64,000 nt of DNA from UBA10649 sp963700255 (GCA_963700255.1 CAVOWW010000050.1:62001-126000); one strand, 5' to 3'. Numbered from the stretch's first letter, positions 42,954 to 51,557 are shown. Notes: generated by a model from the letters alone, not told the origin. Program-made: numbers and translations.

Positions 42954-44572
42954 TCCACGCCCATGATGATCGGCCACAACGGCTGTCCGCCGTCGTAGAC
43001 CACGACATCGGTCAGCGGGTAGCGCTCGGCGAGCCACTCCGGCAGGTCCGCCGACAGGTCGCGGCCGGCATCGGCACCCAGCACCAGGGTGACGAGCTCC
43101 CCGCCGATCGCCAGCATGCGCGTCAATATGCCACGGGTGACCGACGCCACCTCGTCGCCCACCACCACGATGTCGCCGTCCACCAGGCCGAGGATGTCGC
43201 CCACGTCGCACGGCCCGACGGTCGTCAGGGCAGCGCGACTGGCGACCGTGACGGCGGCATAGCGGGTGGCCCCCGCCGCCCGGGTCATGGCCACGACGTC
43301 GTCGTCGAACCGGATCGACGGGTCGTGCACCGCCACGGCTGCGAGGGTCTGCACGATCGATCGGGTGGGGATCACCGAGACGCGCACGCCGTCGGCCCGC
43401 GCCTGCTCCGCGGCCGCCTCAGCGACCCCGCGGGTGTCCTTGTCGCTGGGCAGGACGATCACCTCGGCCGCATGCGTCAGCCGCACCGCGTCGAGGAGCT
43501 CGGAGGTCGACGGCCGCTGGCGGGCCTGGGCGGGGACGATGCCCACGCCGGCACTGCCGAGCAGGTCGGCCACCCCGGGTCCGTGCGAGACGGCGACGAG
43601 GGCGCGCGTGTCGACCCGGGCGGTCGTCGACACGACCGCCTCCAGGTGCGTGATGCGGAGCCGGTACGGCCGGCCGGCCGCCATCGCCGCCTCGACGGCG
43701 GCACCCGCGTCGTCGACGTGCACGTGCACGTTCCACAGGCGGTCTCCCCCCACGACGACGAGGCTGTCGCCCAGCGAGTCGAGCTCGGCCCGGAGGGCGG
43801 GCACGGCCGCGTCGTCGGCCTCGAGAAGGAACATGACCTCGTACGCGGGACCGCCGTAATGATGGCTGGCCTCCGCATCGACCGGACGCGGCACGGGGGC
43901 GTGCAGCCCGACGTCCCCGCCCGAGCGCCGCACGCCGGAGACGACCTCGGCGAGGGCGTCGAGCACGACGACCAGTCCGCGGCCGCCCGCATCCACCACA
44001 CCGGCCAGGCGGAGCGACTCGAGCATCGTGGGGGTCAGCGCGAGCGCGTCGCGGGCGCCCTGAGCCGCCGCCTCCACCACGGCAGCCGCGTCCGCGGCGC
44101 CGTCCTGCACGCGCGTCGCTGCCGAATCGGCCGCGGCCCTCGCCACCGTCAGGATGGTCCCCTCGACCGGGCGCGCGACCGCCTCGTAGCCGAGGTCCGC
44201 GGCCCGGGCGAGCAGTCGATGCACGGCTGACCCGTCGAGGGCGTCACCGTCGGTGAGGCCGCCGAGGATCTCGCTGGTGCCACGCAGGATCTGCGACAGG
44301 ATCACGCCTGAGTTGCCCCGGGCCCCCATCAGGGCGCCCGTCGACATCGCCCGCGCAGCCGCGTCCACGCCCGGGGCGTCCGCTGCATCCGTCCAGCACT
44401 GGTCGACCGCCTCGCAGGCGGACTCCATCGTCAGGTAGAGGTTGGTCCCCGTGTCGCCGTCGGGCACCGGGAACACGTTGAGGGCGTCGATCTCCACCCG
44501 TGCGTCGCCCAGGCCGCTCAGGGCTCGCTGGGCCCAGTCGCGTACGAGCGACGACGACACGATTGCGGGCAC
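42950..44572 (-). CDS. DAK2-domain protein (FakA/YloV-like kinase component)
   Basis: 540 residues. N-terminal DhaL/DAK2 nucleotide-binding domain with NVFPVPDGDTGTNLYLTM and GARGNSGVILSQILRG, whose Asp residues bind Mg-ATP, then a DegV-related C-terminal domain. In Firmicutes such proteins are the ATP-binding subunit FakA of fatty acid kinase, which works with DegV-type FakB. The equivalent role in actinobacteria is plausible but unproven, and no fakB gene is in the window. Gene order rpmB (divergent)-DAK2-recG is conserved. Confidence 0.85.
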   Translation of the reverse strand: MPAIVSSSLVRDWAQRALSGLGDARVEIDALNVFPVPDGDTGTNLYLTMESACEAVDQCWTDAADAPGVDAAARAMSTGALMGARGNSGVILSQILRGTSEILGGLTDGDALDGSAVHRLLARAADLGYEAVARPVEGTILTVARAAADSAATRVQDGAADAAAVVEAAAQGARDALALTPTMLESLRLAGVVDAGGRGLVVVLDALAEVVSGVRRSGGDVGLHAPVPRPVDAEASHHYGGPAYEVMFLLEADDAAVPALRAELDSLGDSLVVVGGDRLWNVHVHVDDAGAAVEAAMAAGRPYRLRITHLEAVVSTTARVDTRALVAVSHGPGVADLLGSAGVGIVPAQARQRPSTSELLDAVRLTHAAEVIVLPSDKDTRGVAEAAAEQARADGVRVSVIPTRSIVQTLAAVAVHDPSIRFDDDVVAMTRAAGATRYAAVTVASRAALTTVGPCDVGDILGLVDGDIVVVGDEVASVTRGILTRMLAIGGELVTLVLGADAGRDLSADLPEWLAERYPLTDVVVYDGGQPLWPIIMGVE

Positions 44573-44621
44573 CCGCCTGCCTCCTCATCCTCGGGGACGA
44601 CGCCCCGACCGTACCCTCAAT

Positions 44622-44651
44622 TTGGGGGTCCGACGGGCGCTCGGCTACCCT
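44622..44651 (+). promoter_or_regulatory. Predicted promoter of rpmB
   Basis: TTGGGG (44622-44627) and TACCCT (44646-44651) are separated by 18 bp and lie about 70 bp upstream of rpmB. The spacing and TAnnnT pattern fit a primary sigma factor promoter of actinobacteria. A second TACCCT at 44612-44617 has no clear -35. Confidence 0.5.
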
Positions 44652-44720
44652 TATCCCTCGCGGCAGCGTCTGCCGCCGATCCACCGACCGCCGCATCTTG
44701 CGGACTTGAAGGAGTGCACC

Positions 44721-44909
44721 ATGGCTGCCCACTGCGACATCTGTGGCAAGAGCCCCAGTTTCGGGAACAGCATCTCGCACTCCCACCGCCGGACCAGCCG
44801 TCGCTGGAACCCGAACATCCAGCGCGTGCGCGCGATGGTGGGCCGCACCCCCAAGCGCCTGAACGTGTGCGCCTCCTGCCTGAAGGCCGGCAAGGTCGCC
44901 CGCGCCTAG
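44721..44909 (+). CDS. rpmB: Large ribosomal subunit protein bL28, zinc-binding form
   Basis: 62-residue ribosomal protein with C5/C8 and C50/C53 pairs, the zinc-binding form. AAHCDICGKSPSFGN and TPKRLNVCASCLKAGK are typical. ATG with GAAGGAG about eight bases upstream. Single-gene transcription unit: predicted promoter on one side and a perfect 16-bp hairpin 11 bases after the stop. Confidence 0.97.
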   Translation: MAAHCDICGKSPSFGNSISHSHRRTSRRWNPNIQRVRAMVGRTPKRLNVCASCLKAGKVARA

Positions 44910-44919
44910 CCCACCCGTC

Positions 44920-44954
44920 GAAGAGGGGCCGTCGCACTGCGACGGCCCCTCTTC
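44920..44954. terminator. Bidirectional terminator between rpmB and thiL
   Basis: Perfect 16-bp stem (44920-44935 with 44939-44954) and a 3-base loop, followed on the plus strand by GTTGT. It lies between the convergent rpmB and thiL stops and can serve both. Confidence 0.85.
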
Positions 44955-44982
44955 GTTGTCCCCCTGCCTGCCGGGCGTGAGC

Positions 44983-45939
44983 TCAGGAGAAGTGCCGGTG
45001 GCCGCCTGACTCGTGAACCACCCCGTCGACGGTCACGGCCGGCTCCCCCGCCGCCACCCGCCCGATCGGGGTGAACCCGGCCGGCAGGGACGTCGCAGAC
45101 GGGAAGGTCGCCAGCAGCGCGTGGTCATCACCGCCGGTGAGCATCCACTCGCGCGGGTCCACGTTGTACGCCGCAGCGGCCGCCTGCATGGGCTCAGGGA
45201 TCTCCCAGCCGGTGGTGTCGATCTCCAGCACCACGCCCGACGCCTCCGCGATGTGCCGGGCATCCGCGACCAGCCCGTCGCTCACGTCGATCATCGCCGT
45301 CGCGCCGGCCTCAGCCGCGAGGGGCCCGGCCGCGTAGGGCGGCTGCGGGAAGCGGTGGGCATCGACGAGCGCCTTCGGTGACCGGAACCCGCGCGACAGC
45401 AGGGCCAGCCCGGCCGCGGCCCAGCCGAACCGGCCCGCGATGGCGACGACGTCGCCCACCTGGGCACCCGAGCGGAGGACGGGGGTCCGACCCTGGAGGT
45501 CGCCGAGGGCGGTGACGCTGATGACGACCTGGGGTGACTCCACGACGTCGCCGCCCACGAGATGGGCGCCGACGAGGGCAGCCTCCTCGCGGATGCCGGC
45601 GGTGCAGCTGATCGCCCACGCCGCGGGCAGGTCGCCGGGGGCGCCGAAGCCGACGACCAGGCTGGTGGCCACGCCACCCATGGCGGCGATGTCCGCGAGG
45701 GAGGCAGCAGCGGACCTCCGGCCGATGTCGATCGGGGTCGACCAGTCCCTGCGGAAGTGGCGGCCCTCGATGAGCACATCGCAGGTGACTGCGACCCTGC
45801 CGTCGGGGACCGCTACGACCGCGGTGTCGTCGCCGGGACCGACGATCACCCCCGCGGCCTCGGCCACTCCCGCAGTGATGCGGTCGATGAGCCCGAACTC
45901 GCCTACATCCTGCAGCGTTCCACCACTGTCGTTGCTCAT
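44983..45939 (-). CDS. thiL: Thiamine-monophosphate kinase
   Basis: Phosphorylates thiamine monophosphate to the active diphosphate, the cofactor needed by the phosphoketolase in this window. 318 residues with the AIRS fold: GEFGLIDRIT, GPGDDTAVV, the metal loop ASLADIAAMGGVA, HLVGGDVVES and VSDGLVADARHIA. ATG at 45939 chosen; a GTG-type extension of seven residues is possible. Divergent from the AsnC-domain gene across 19 bp. Confidence 0.94.
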   Translation of the reverse strand: MSNDSGGTLQDVGEFGLIDRITAGVAEAAGVIVGPGDDTAVVAVPDGRVAVTCDVLIEGRHFRRDWSTPIDIGRRSAAASLADIAAMGGVATSLVVGFGAPGDLPAAWAISCTAGIREEAALVGAHLVGGDVVESPQVVISVTALGDLQGRTPVLRSGAQVGDVVAIAGRFGWAAAGLALLSRGFRSPKALVDAHRFPQPPYAAGPLAAEAGATAMIDVSDGLVADARHIAEASGVVLEIDTTGWEIPEPMQAAAAAYNVDPREWMLTGGDDHALLATFPSATSLPAGFTPIGRVAAGEPAVTVDGVVHESGGHRHFS

Positions 45940-45958
45940 GGACGCTAGTCTCGCAGGC

Positions 45959-46195
45959 ATGTCCGTTCAGGCTTACGTGCTGATCCAGACGGAGGTCGGG
46001 AAGGCCGCCACCGTGGTCCAGGCCATCCGCGACATCACGGGCGTCACCCTCGCCGAGGACGTCACCGGCCCCTACGACGTCATCGTGCGCGCCGAGGCGC
46101 GCACCATGGACGAGCTGGGCAAGCTCGTGGTCGCCCGGATCCAGTCGGTCCCCGGCATCACGCGAACCCTGACCTGCCCCGTCGTCAACCTCTAG
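45959..46195 (+). CDS. Stand-alone Lrp/AsnC ligand-binding (RAM) domain protein
   Basis: 78-residue protein consisting only of the alpha-beta sandwich ligand domain of Lrp/AsnC regulators: AYVLIQTEVGKAATVVQAI, then GPYDVIVRAEARTMDELGK and a closing IPGI-like VPGITRTLTCPVV. It has no helix-turn-helix, so it may oligomerise with full-length Lrp proteins or sense amino acids for another partner. The same small gene sits near thiL in other actinobacteria including mycobacteria. ATG at 45959; converges with ddl. Confidence 0.85.
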   Translation: MSVQAYVLIQTEVGKAATVVQAIRDITGVTLAEDVTGPYDVIVRAEARTMDELGKLVVARIQSVPGITRTLTCPVVNL

Positions 46196-46211
46196 GCGCC
46201 AGATACCTGCG

Positions 46212-47261
46212 TCAGTGCAGGCCGGTGCCCTTGCGGAGCGCGTCCGCGATGAGCCGGTCGACGAGCTCCGGGTAGTCGACCCCCGTCGCCGCCCACATCC
46301 GGGGGTACATCGAGATCGACGTGAACCCAGGCATCGTGTTCACCTCGTTGACGACGATCTCGCCGGAGTCGCGGACGAAGAAGTCCACTCGCGCGAGGCC
46401 GTCGCAGGAGAGGGCGTCGAAGGCCCGCACAGCGAGCTCGCGGACGCGATCCTCGACCCCAGCCGGCAGCTCGGCCGGCACGACGAGCGTCGCTGAGTCG
46501 TCGAGGTACTTCGCCTCGAAGTCGTAGAACTCGTGGCGGGCGTTGACGATGATCTCGGCGCAGCGACTGGCTCGCGGGTGCTCGTCGGCATCGACCAGCA
46601 CGCCGCACTCGACCTCGCGGGCCGGGGACACGGCGGCCTCGACGATGACCCGCGGGTCGTGCTTGCGAGCTCCCTCGATCGCATCGTGAATGCCCTCCGC
46701 CGTCGTGACCCGCACGATCCCGAGGGAGGAACCCGCCCGGGCTGGCTTGACGAAGACGGGCAGGCCCAGCTCCGCGACCTCGACGAGCACGCGATCAGGG
46801 CCCGTGCGCCACGCGCGATCGGAGACCACCACGTACCGACCGACGTCGAGCCCCGCGCTCGCGAGGGCGGCCTTCATGAAGCCCTTGTCCATCGCCACCG
46901 CGGACGAGAGCACGCCGGACCCGACGTACGGGACACCGACGGTCTCGAGCAGTCCCTGCACCGTCCCGTCCTCCCCCCACGGTCCGTGCAGCACCGGGAA
47001 GACGACATCAGCCGCCAGACACGTGGACAGGTCGGCGGCCGGAGCGTCAGCGGTGATCTCCGGCAGGGGCCCGGACTGGTCGAGGATCCCGAGGCCGCCG
47101 TCCGGGTCGCGCACCCACAGCCCGTCTCGACGGATGCCGACGACGGCGACCTCGTAGCGATCCGGGTCCAGGGCCCCCACGATCGACCGGCCGCTGATGC
47201 AGGAGATCGAGTGCTCACTGCTGCGGCCGCCGATGAGCACGACAACGCGGATGCGGTTCAC
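46212..47261 (-). CDS. ddl: D-alanine-D-alanine ligase
   Basis: ATP-grasp enzyme joining two D-Ala for peptidoglycan precursors. 349 residues: VLIGGRSSEHSISCISG at the N terminus, FPVLHGPWGEDGTVQGLLE, the ATP-binding VFVKPARAGSSLGIVRV and the C-terminal metal region VNEVNTMPGFTSISMYP. A Tyr-type active site typical for D-Ala ligases is not resolved here, so D-Ala-D-Lac activity is not excluded but no vancomycin cluster is present. GTG start, 47 bp from the divergent PLP-enzyme gene. Confidence 0.95.
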   Translation of the reverse strand: MNRIRVVVLIGGRSSEHSISCISGRSIVGALDPDRYEVAVVGIRRDGLWVRDPDGGLGILDQSGPLPEITADAPAADLSTCLAADVVFPVLHGPWGEDGTVQGLLETVGVPYVGSGVLSSAVAMDKGFMKAALASAGLDVGRYVVVSDRAWRTGPDRVLVEVAELGLPVFVKPARAGSSLGIVRVTTAEGIHDAIEGARKHDPRVIVEAAVSPAREVECGVLVDADEHPRASRCAEIIVNARHEFYDFEAKYLDDSATLVVPAELPAGVEDRVRELAVRAFDALSCDGLARVDFFVRDSGEIVVNEVNTMPGFTSISMYPRMWAATGVDYPELVDRLIADALRKGTGLH

Positions 47262-47308
47262 GGCACGACCGTACCCGCTCCGCCCGAGACGGCGGCTAGG
47301 GTCTGCGT

Positions 47309-48430
47309 GTGCCCGAGCCCGACCCGCTGTCCATCGAGACGATCGTCGTGAGCGCGGGGCGCCCGGCGCCCGCTCCCGACCAGCCCCTCAACACGCCGAT
47401 CGTGCCGGCCTCCGCCTTCCATGCGGGCGGCTCCATCGAGTACGCGCGGGAGGCCGCACCGACGACCTCCGCGCTCGAGGATGCCCTCGGTGCGCTCGAG
47501 CACGGCACGGCGATCGCCTTCTCCTCCGGCATGGCCGCGGCGAACGCGGTCCTGGACCTCGTGCCGTCCGGAGCCGTGGTCGTCGCCCCCAGCGCGGCCT
47601 ACACCGGCGTCGCGGTTCGGCTGCGGGAGCTCGACGCCAACGGGCGGATCAGCCTGCGCATCGTCGATGCCGACGACACGGCGGGGGTGACTGCTGCGTG
47701 CACCGGCGCGCACCTGCTGTGGCTCGAGTCGCCCACCAACCCGCTCCTCCAGGTCGCGGACCTGCCCGCCTGCATCTCGGCAGCGCATGCCGCAGGAGCC
47801 GAGGTCCTCGTCGACAACACCTTCGCCACGCCCATCCTCCAGACCCCGCTCGACCTCGGGGCGGACCTGGTCCTCCACAGCGTCACGAAGTCCCTCAGCG
47901 GGCACTCGGACCTGCTCATGGGAGCGATCGTGGCGCGCGATCCGGATCGTGCCGAGGCCGTTCGTATCAGGCGCGTGCTCCTCGGGGCGTCGCCCAGCGC
48001 ATTCGACTGCTACCTGGCGCTCCGCGGGATCAGGACTCTGGCACTCCGGGTCGAGCGGGCACAGCAGAACGCGGCCGAGCTCGCTCGCCGGCTCCACGGC
48101 CATCCCGTCGTCGCGCGGGTGCGCTACCCCGGCTTCGGCACGATCGCAGCGATCGAGGTCGAAGGCGGGGCCGCCGTGGCGGACGCGCTGTGCCGCTCGG
48201 TACGGGTGTGGACGCATGCGACGAGCCTGGGCGGGGTCGAGTCGCTGCTCGAGCGTCGCCGCCGCTGGCCGCTCGAGAGCACGACGGTCCCCGAGGGCCT
48301 CGTCCGGCTGTCGGTCGGCATCGAGGGGATCGAGGACCTCTGGCTCGACCTCGACAGAGCGCTGCGCATGGCCCCGGACCTGGCCCGAGCACAGCCCCCG
48401 TCACCGCCCCCGACCGCCAGCGGAGCCTGA
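47309..48430 (+). CDS. Cys/Met metabolism PLP-dependent enzyme
   Basis: Fold-type I enzyme of the cystathionine gamma-lyase/gamma-synthase family. PLP lysine K194 in HSVTKSLSGHSD, D169 in VDNTFATP, substrate-phosphate tyrosine region FSSGMAAANAV, and LESPTNP at 139-145. The usual YxRxxNPT motif is altered to YAREAAPTT (45-53), so the substrate may differ from the textbook enzymes. 373 residues; GTG start. Three bases separate its stop from that of gpsA. Elimination, beta/gamma lyase and O-acetylhomoserine sulfhydrylase activities are all possible. Confidence 0.8.
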   Translation: MPEPDPLSIETIVVSAGRPAPAPDQPLNTPIVPASAFHAGGSIEYAREAAPTTSALEDALGALEHGTAIAFSSGMAAANAVLDLVPSGAVVVAPSAAYTGVAVRLRELDANGRISLRIVDADDTAGVTAACTGAHLLWLESPTNPLLQVADLPACISAAHAAGAEVLVDNTFATPILQTPLDLGADLVLHSVTKSLSGHSDLLMGAIVARDPDRAEAVRIRRVLLGASPSAFDCYLALRGIRTLALRVERAQQNAAELARRLHGHPVVARVRYPGFGTIAAIEVEGGAAVADALCRSVRVWTHATSLGGVESLLERRRRWPLESTTVPEGLVRLSVGIEGIEDLWLDLDRALRMAPDLARAQPPSPPPTASGA

Positions 48431-48433
48431 GCC

Positions 48434-49444
48434 CTAGTCGCCGAGCTGGGCCTCCGCCTTCGGCTCGCGAGCCATGAACGACGCCGCCATCGTCCTCGGC
48501 GAGCGCCCGCGGTACAGCACCTCGACGACCTGCTCGGTGATCGGCATCTCCACCCCGTGCGCCTCGCCGAGGGCCAGGATCGGCTGGCAGCTCTTGTAGC
48601 CCTCACATGTCTGCTTCGTCGCGGCGATGGTCTCCTCGACGGACAGCCCCCGTCCGAGGTTCTCGCCGAAGGTGCGGTTGCGGGACAGTGGGGACTGGCA
48701 GGTGGCGACGAGATCGCCCACTCCGGCGAGGCCCTGGAAGGTGAGCGGGTCCGCACCCAGTGCGACGCCCAGCCGCGCCATCTCCGCGAGGCCTCGTGTG
48801 ATCAGCGAGGCCTGCGAGTTCTCGCCCAGGCCCATCCCGACGGCCATGCCGTTCGCCAGGGCGATGACGTTCTTGACCGCGCCGCCGATCTCGGTGCCGA
48901 CGACGTCGGTGGTCCAGTAGGGGCGGAAGTAGTCGGTCGTGCAGGCATCCTGCAGCCGCCGCGCGCTCTGCTCGTCCGCGCACGCGACGGTGGTGGCGGC
49001 CGGCTGCCGCTGGGCGATCTCACGCGCGAGGTTGGGTCCGGACACGACGGCGACGCGATCCCCCTCCACTCCGGCGGCCTCGGTGATGACCTCGCTCATG
49101 CGCTTCGTCGTACCGAGCTCGATGCCCTTCATGAGGCTGACCAGGACCGCATCGGAGTCGATGCCGTCGCCCCAGGTGCCGAGGTTGTCGCGGAGCACCT
49201 GGGCAGGGACGGCGAGGACAACGAGAGAGGCACCCTCGGTCGCCGCCCGTGGGTCCGTGGTCGCGCTCAGGCGGCCGGGCAGCTCGATGCCCGGGTGGTA
49301 GGCGTCGTTGCGATGCCGGTGGTTGATGTCATCGGCGACCCCGGGGTCGCGGCCCCAGATCACGACGTCGCTGCCCGCGTCGGCCAGGACCATGCCGAAG
49401 GCCGTGCCCCATGAGCCGCTGCCCATGATCGCCACTCGCGTCAT
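48434..49444 (-). CDS. gpsA: Glycerol-3-phosphate dehydrogenase [NAD(P)+]
   Basis: Reduces dihydroxyacetone phosphate to glycerol 3-phosphate for phospholipids. 336 residues: NAD-binding GSGSWGTAFG (8-17), the catalytic lysine region AVKNVIALANGMAVGMG, and GLAGVGDLVATCQSPLSRNR. ATG at 49444 is fixed by GGGAGG seven bases upstream. Follows plsC on the same strand, its metabolic neighbour. Confidence 0.95.
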   Translation of the reverse strand: MTRVAIMGSGSWGTAFGMVLADAGSDVVIWGRDPGVADDINHRHRNDAYHPGIELPGRLSATTDPRAATEGASLVVLAVPAQVLRDNLGTWGDGIDSDAVLVSLMKGIELGTTKRMSEVITEAAGVEGDRVAVVSGPNLAREIAQRQPAATTVACADEQSARRLQDACTTDYFRPYWTTDVVGTEIGGAVKNVIALANGMAVGMGLGENSQASLITRGLAEMARLGVALGADPLTFQGLAGVGDLVATCQSPLSRNRTFGENLGRGLSVEETIAATKQTCEGYKSCQPILALGEAHGVEMPITEQVVEVLYRGRSPRTMAASFMAREPKAEAQLGD

Positions 49445-49484
49445 CCGCCTACCTCCCGCTTGGACGGCCGACACGCCGTGAGGG

Positions 49485-50222
49485 TCATTCTGTCGGCTCC
49501 CGCCGGTACACCATCCGCGTTGCGGGTGGCTCCTCCTGCCTGACCTCGGCCAGCATCGCCGTGATCGCGTCCATCAGCCGATCGCCGGCCACCGCCAGCG
49601 TCTCCGAGTCGACGGGACGGCCCTCGAGGTCGGAGAGGTCGAGGGGGTCGCCGAAGCGGATGCGCATCGTCTTGCGCGGCAGGAGCCTGAACTCCTTCTT
49701 GTAGGGGCCCATGACCTCGTGCGCACCCCACTGGACCATGGGCACCAACGGGCGCCCGGACATCAACGCGAGCCTGACCGCCCCGGTCTTCGCGGACATG
49801 GGCCACAGGTCGGGGTCACGCGTGATCGTGCCCTCGGGATAGACGACGACGCATTCGCCCGCCTCCAGGGCCGCGAGCGCGTCGCGGACGGCGCCGCTCG
49901 CGTCGGCCGTCTCCCGGTACACGGGAATCTGCCCGGCGTGCGTGATCAGCGCACCGAAGATCGGGGTGCGGAAGACCGACTCCTTGCCGAGGAAGCGCGG
50001 CGGCCGATCCGCCTGCCAGAGCGCGAACGCCACGACCGGCGGATCGAACCACGACAGGTGATTGGGCGCGACGATGACCCCGCCTGGCGCGTCGGTGACG
50101 TGCTCGTCGCCGGTGATGTCCCACTTGACGATGGTCCGCATGAGCGGCCAGAGGATGGCGACCGTCAGGCGATAGGAGAAGCCCAGCGGCTGACGGCGGC
50201 GCACGCGTGGCACCCGTCGCAT
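49485..50222 (-). CDS. plsC: 1-acyl-sn-glycerol-3-phosphate acyltransferase
   Basis: Adds the second acyl chain to make phosphatidic acid, feeding CdsA. 245 residues with a membrane-binding hydrophobic N terminus (about 17-32), the catalytic NHLSWFD (H55, D60) and the substrate-phosphate motif YPEGTITRD. The ATG at 50222 is preceded by a GGAGGGG sequence. The plsC-gpsA order is conserved in actinobacteria. Confidence 0.9.
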   Translation of the reverse strand: MRRVPRVRRRQPLGFSYRLTVAILWPLMRTIVKWDITGDEHVTDAPGGVIVAPNHLSWFDPPVVAFALWQADRPPRFLGKESVFRTPIFGALITHAGQIPVYRETADASGAVRDALAALEAGECVVVYPEGTITRDPDLWPMSAKTGAVRLALMSGRPLVPMVQWGAHEVMGPYKKEFRLLPRKTMRIRFGDPLDLSDLEGRPVDSETLAVAGDRLMDAITAMLAEVRQEEPPATRMVYRREPTE

Positions 50223-50307
50223 GTCCCCTCCCCTCCTGCTCCCGCGAGGGTAGCCCGAATCCGTGCGCAACGTAGGCGCTCCTGCACGTGCCGGGCACCG
50301 GCGGGCG

Positions 50308-50985
50308 ATGCGGTTGGATGAGACGGTGATCCCAGCTGTCGGCGATGCCACGCAGGCGTGGTGCGTCGTGTTCCCCGTGAAGGTGCTGTCCGAGGCGAAG
50401 TCGCGGCTGACGGTCGGCACCCCGGCCCCGGGTGAGCTGGCGCTGGCGTTCTTCCGCGACGCCCTGGCCGCTGCCGTCGCCACCCCGAGGGTGGGATCGA
50501 TCGTGGTGGCCACCAGCGACGACCGCGTGCGCATGAGTTCCGTGGCGGCCGGTGCCGTCGTCATCCACGACGGCGAGCACCCGGGCATCAACGCGGCCGC
50601 GCGATGGGGTGCCGTGCACTGCCCTGCCAGCCGTGGCATCGCAGTGATCGTCTCCGACCTGCCCTGCCTCACTCCGCTGTCACTCGAGACAGCGCTCGCC
50701 GCAGCCGAGCAGCACCCCACCTCCTTCCTGGCCGACATCGACGGAACCGGCACGACGATGTGGTGCGCCACTGCGCCGAACGCCGTCGATCCGCGCTTCG
50801 GCCATGACTCCAGGAGGGCCCACGTGTCCGCCGGGGCGGTCGACCTCGTGGCGGAGCACCCAGCACTGCTCGACGGGCTCCTGCCGGCCCGGTGCGACGT
50901 CGACACCGATGCCGCCCTCCAGCGCGCACGCAGCCTCGGGATGGGCACGGCGACGCGTGCCGCCCTCGCAGCAGGGCGCGACTGA
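50308..50985 (+). CDS. cofC: Phosphoenolpyruvate/2-phospho-L-lactate guanylyltransferase (F420 synthesis)
   Basis: Activates 2-phospholactate or, in actinobacteria, phosphoenolpyruvate with GTP for coenzyme F420 side-chain assembly. 225 residues of the nucleotidyltransferase fold: FPVKVLSEAKSRL at the N terminus, IVVATSDDRV, HPGINAAARWG and the metal site VIVSDLPCLTP. Start placed at ATG 50308; a GTG at 50263 would add 15 residues. Presence implies F420 metabolism; fbiA, fbiB and fbiC are not in this window. Divergent from plsC. Confidence 0.9.
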   Translation: MRLDETVIPAVGDATQAWCVVFPVKVLSEAKSRLTVGTPAPGELALAFFRDALAAAVATPRVGSIVVATSDDRVRMSSVAAGAVVIHDGEHPGINAAARWGAVHCPASRGIAVIVSDLPCLTPLSLETALAAAEQHPTSFLADIDGTGTTMWCATAPNAVDPRFGHDSRRAHVSAGAVDLVAEHPALLDGLLPARCDVDTDAALQRARSLGMGTATRAALAAGRD

Positions 50986-50998
50986 CCCCGACAGCGAC

Positions 50999-51028
50999 GA
51001 GGCCCCCCACCCGTGGGTGGAGGGCCTC
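50999..51028. terminator. Bidirectional terminator between cofC and hup
   Basis: 14-bp stem with one mismatch (50999-51012 with 51015-51028) around a 2-base centre, located 13 bases after the cofC stop and 25 bases after the hup stop on the other strand. No T tract. Confidence 0.75.
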
Positions 51029-51053
51029 GAACGATGGGGAAGCGGCGGCGCGA

Positions 51054-51557
51054 CTACTTCTTCGCAACAGCCTTCTTGGCGGGAGCGGCCTTCTTCGCCG
51101 GAGCCTTCTTGGCGGGAGCGGCCTTCTTCACGGGTGCAGCCTTCTTCACGGGTGCAGCCTTCTTCACGGGTGCAGCCTTCTTGACCGGTGCAGCCTTCTT
51201 CACGGGTGCAGCCTTCTTGACCGGCGCAGCCTTCTTCACGGGTGCAGCCTTCTTGACCGGAGCCTTGGTCACGATCTTCTTGGCGCCGGACACGACTGCC
51301 TTGAACTCCGCACCGGGGCGGAACTTGGGGAGCTTGGTGGCCTTGATCTTCACGGTCTCGCCGGTGCGCGGGTTGCGACCGAGGCGGGCCTTGCGGGCCT
51401 GGGACTCGAACACGCCGAAGCCGCTCACGGCGACCTTCTCGCCGCGGACGACGGCCTTCTTCGTCTCCTCGATGAACGCCTCGACGATGTCGGTGACATC
51501 GCGCTTGCTGTGGCCCAGACGGGTGGCCACCGCATCAATCAGTTCTGCCTTGTTCAC
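51054..51557 (-). CDS. hup: HU-family nucleoid protein with Lys/Ala/Pro-rich tail
   Basis: DNA-bending histone-like protein of the HupB/HupS type. Residues 1-90 are canonical HU (NKAELIDAVATRLGHSKRDV, GFGVFESQARKARLGRNPRTG, KFRPGAEFKAVV). The tail of about 75 residues repeats APVKKA eight times and then PAKKA variants, resembling histone H1, as in mycobacterial HupB. 167 residues. GTG start with GGAGGGG seven bases upstream. Such tails alter DNA compaction and are targets of lysine acylation in relatives. Confidence 0.96.
   Translation of the reverse strand: MNKAELIDAVATRLGHSKRDVTDIVEAFIEETKKAVVRGEKVAVSGFGVFESQARKARLGRNPRTGETVKIKATKLPKFRPGAEFKAVVSGAKKIVTKAPVKKAAPVKKAAPVKKAAPVKKAAPVKKAAPVKKAAPVKKAAPVKKAAPAKKAPAKKAAPAKKAVAKK
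51110..51265. repeat. 18-bp tandem repeat coding the HU tail
   Basis: About eight copies of an 18-bp unit, each encoding PVKKAA-type hexapeptides on the minus strand. Copies alternate between two silent variants (ACGGG and ACCGG/ACCGC types), implying expansion by unequal exchange of a two-copy block. In-frame unit, so copy number can vary without frameshift. Confidence 0.85.

Noticed and set aside
51110..51265. Regular short direct repeats resembling a CRISPR array
   Set aside because: The repeats are contiguous, have no unique spacers and encode the in-frame Lys/Ala tail of HU.
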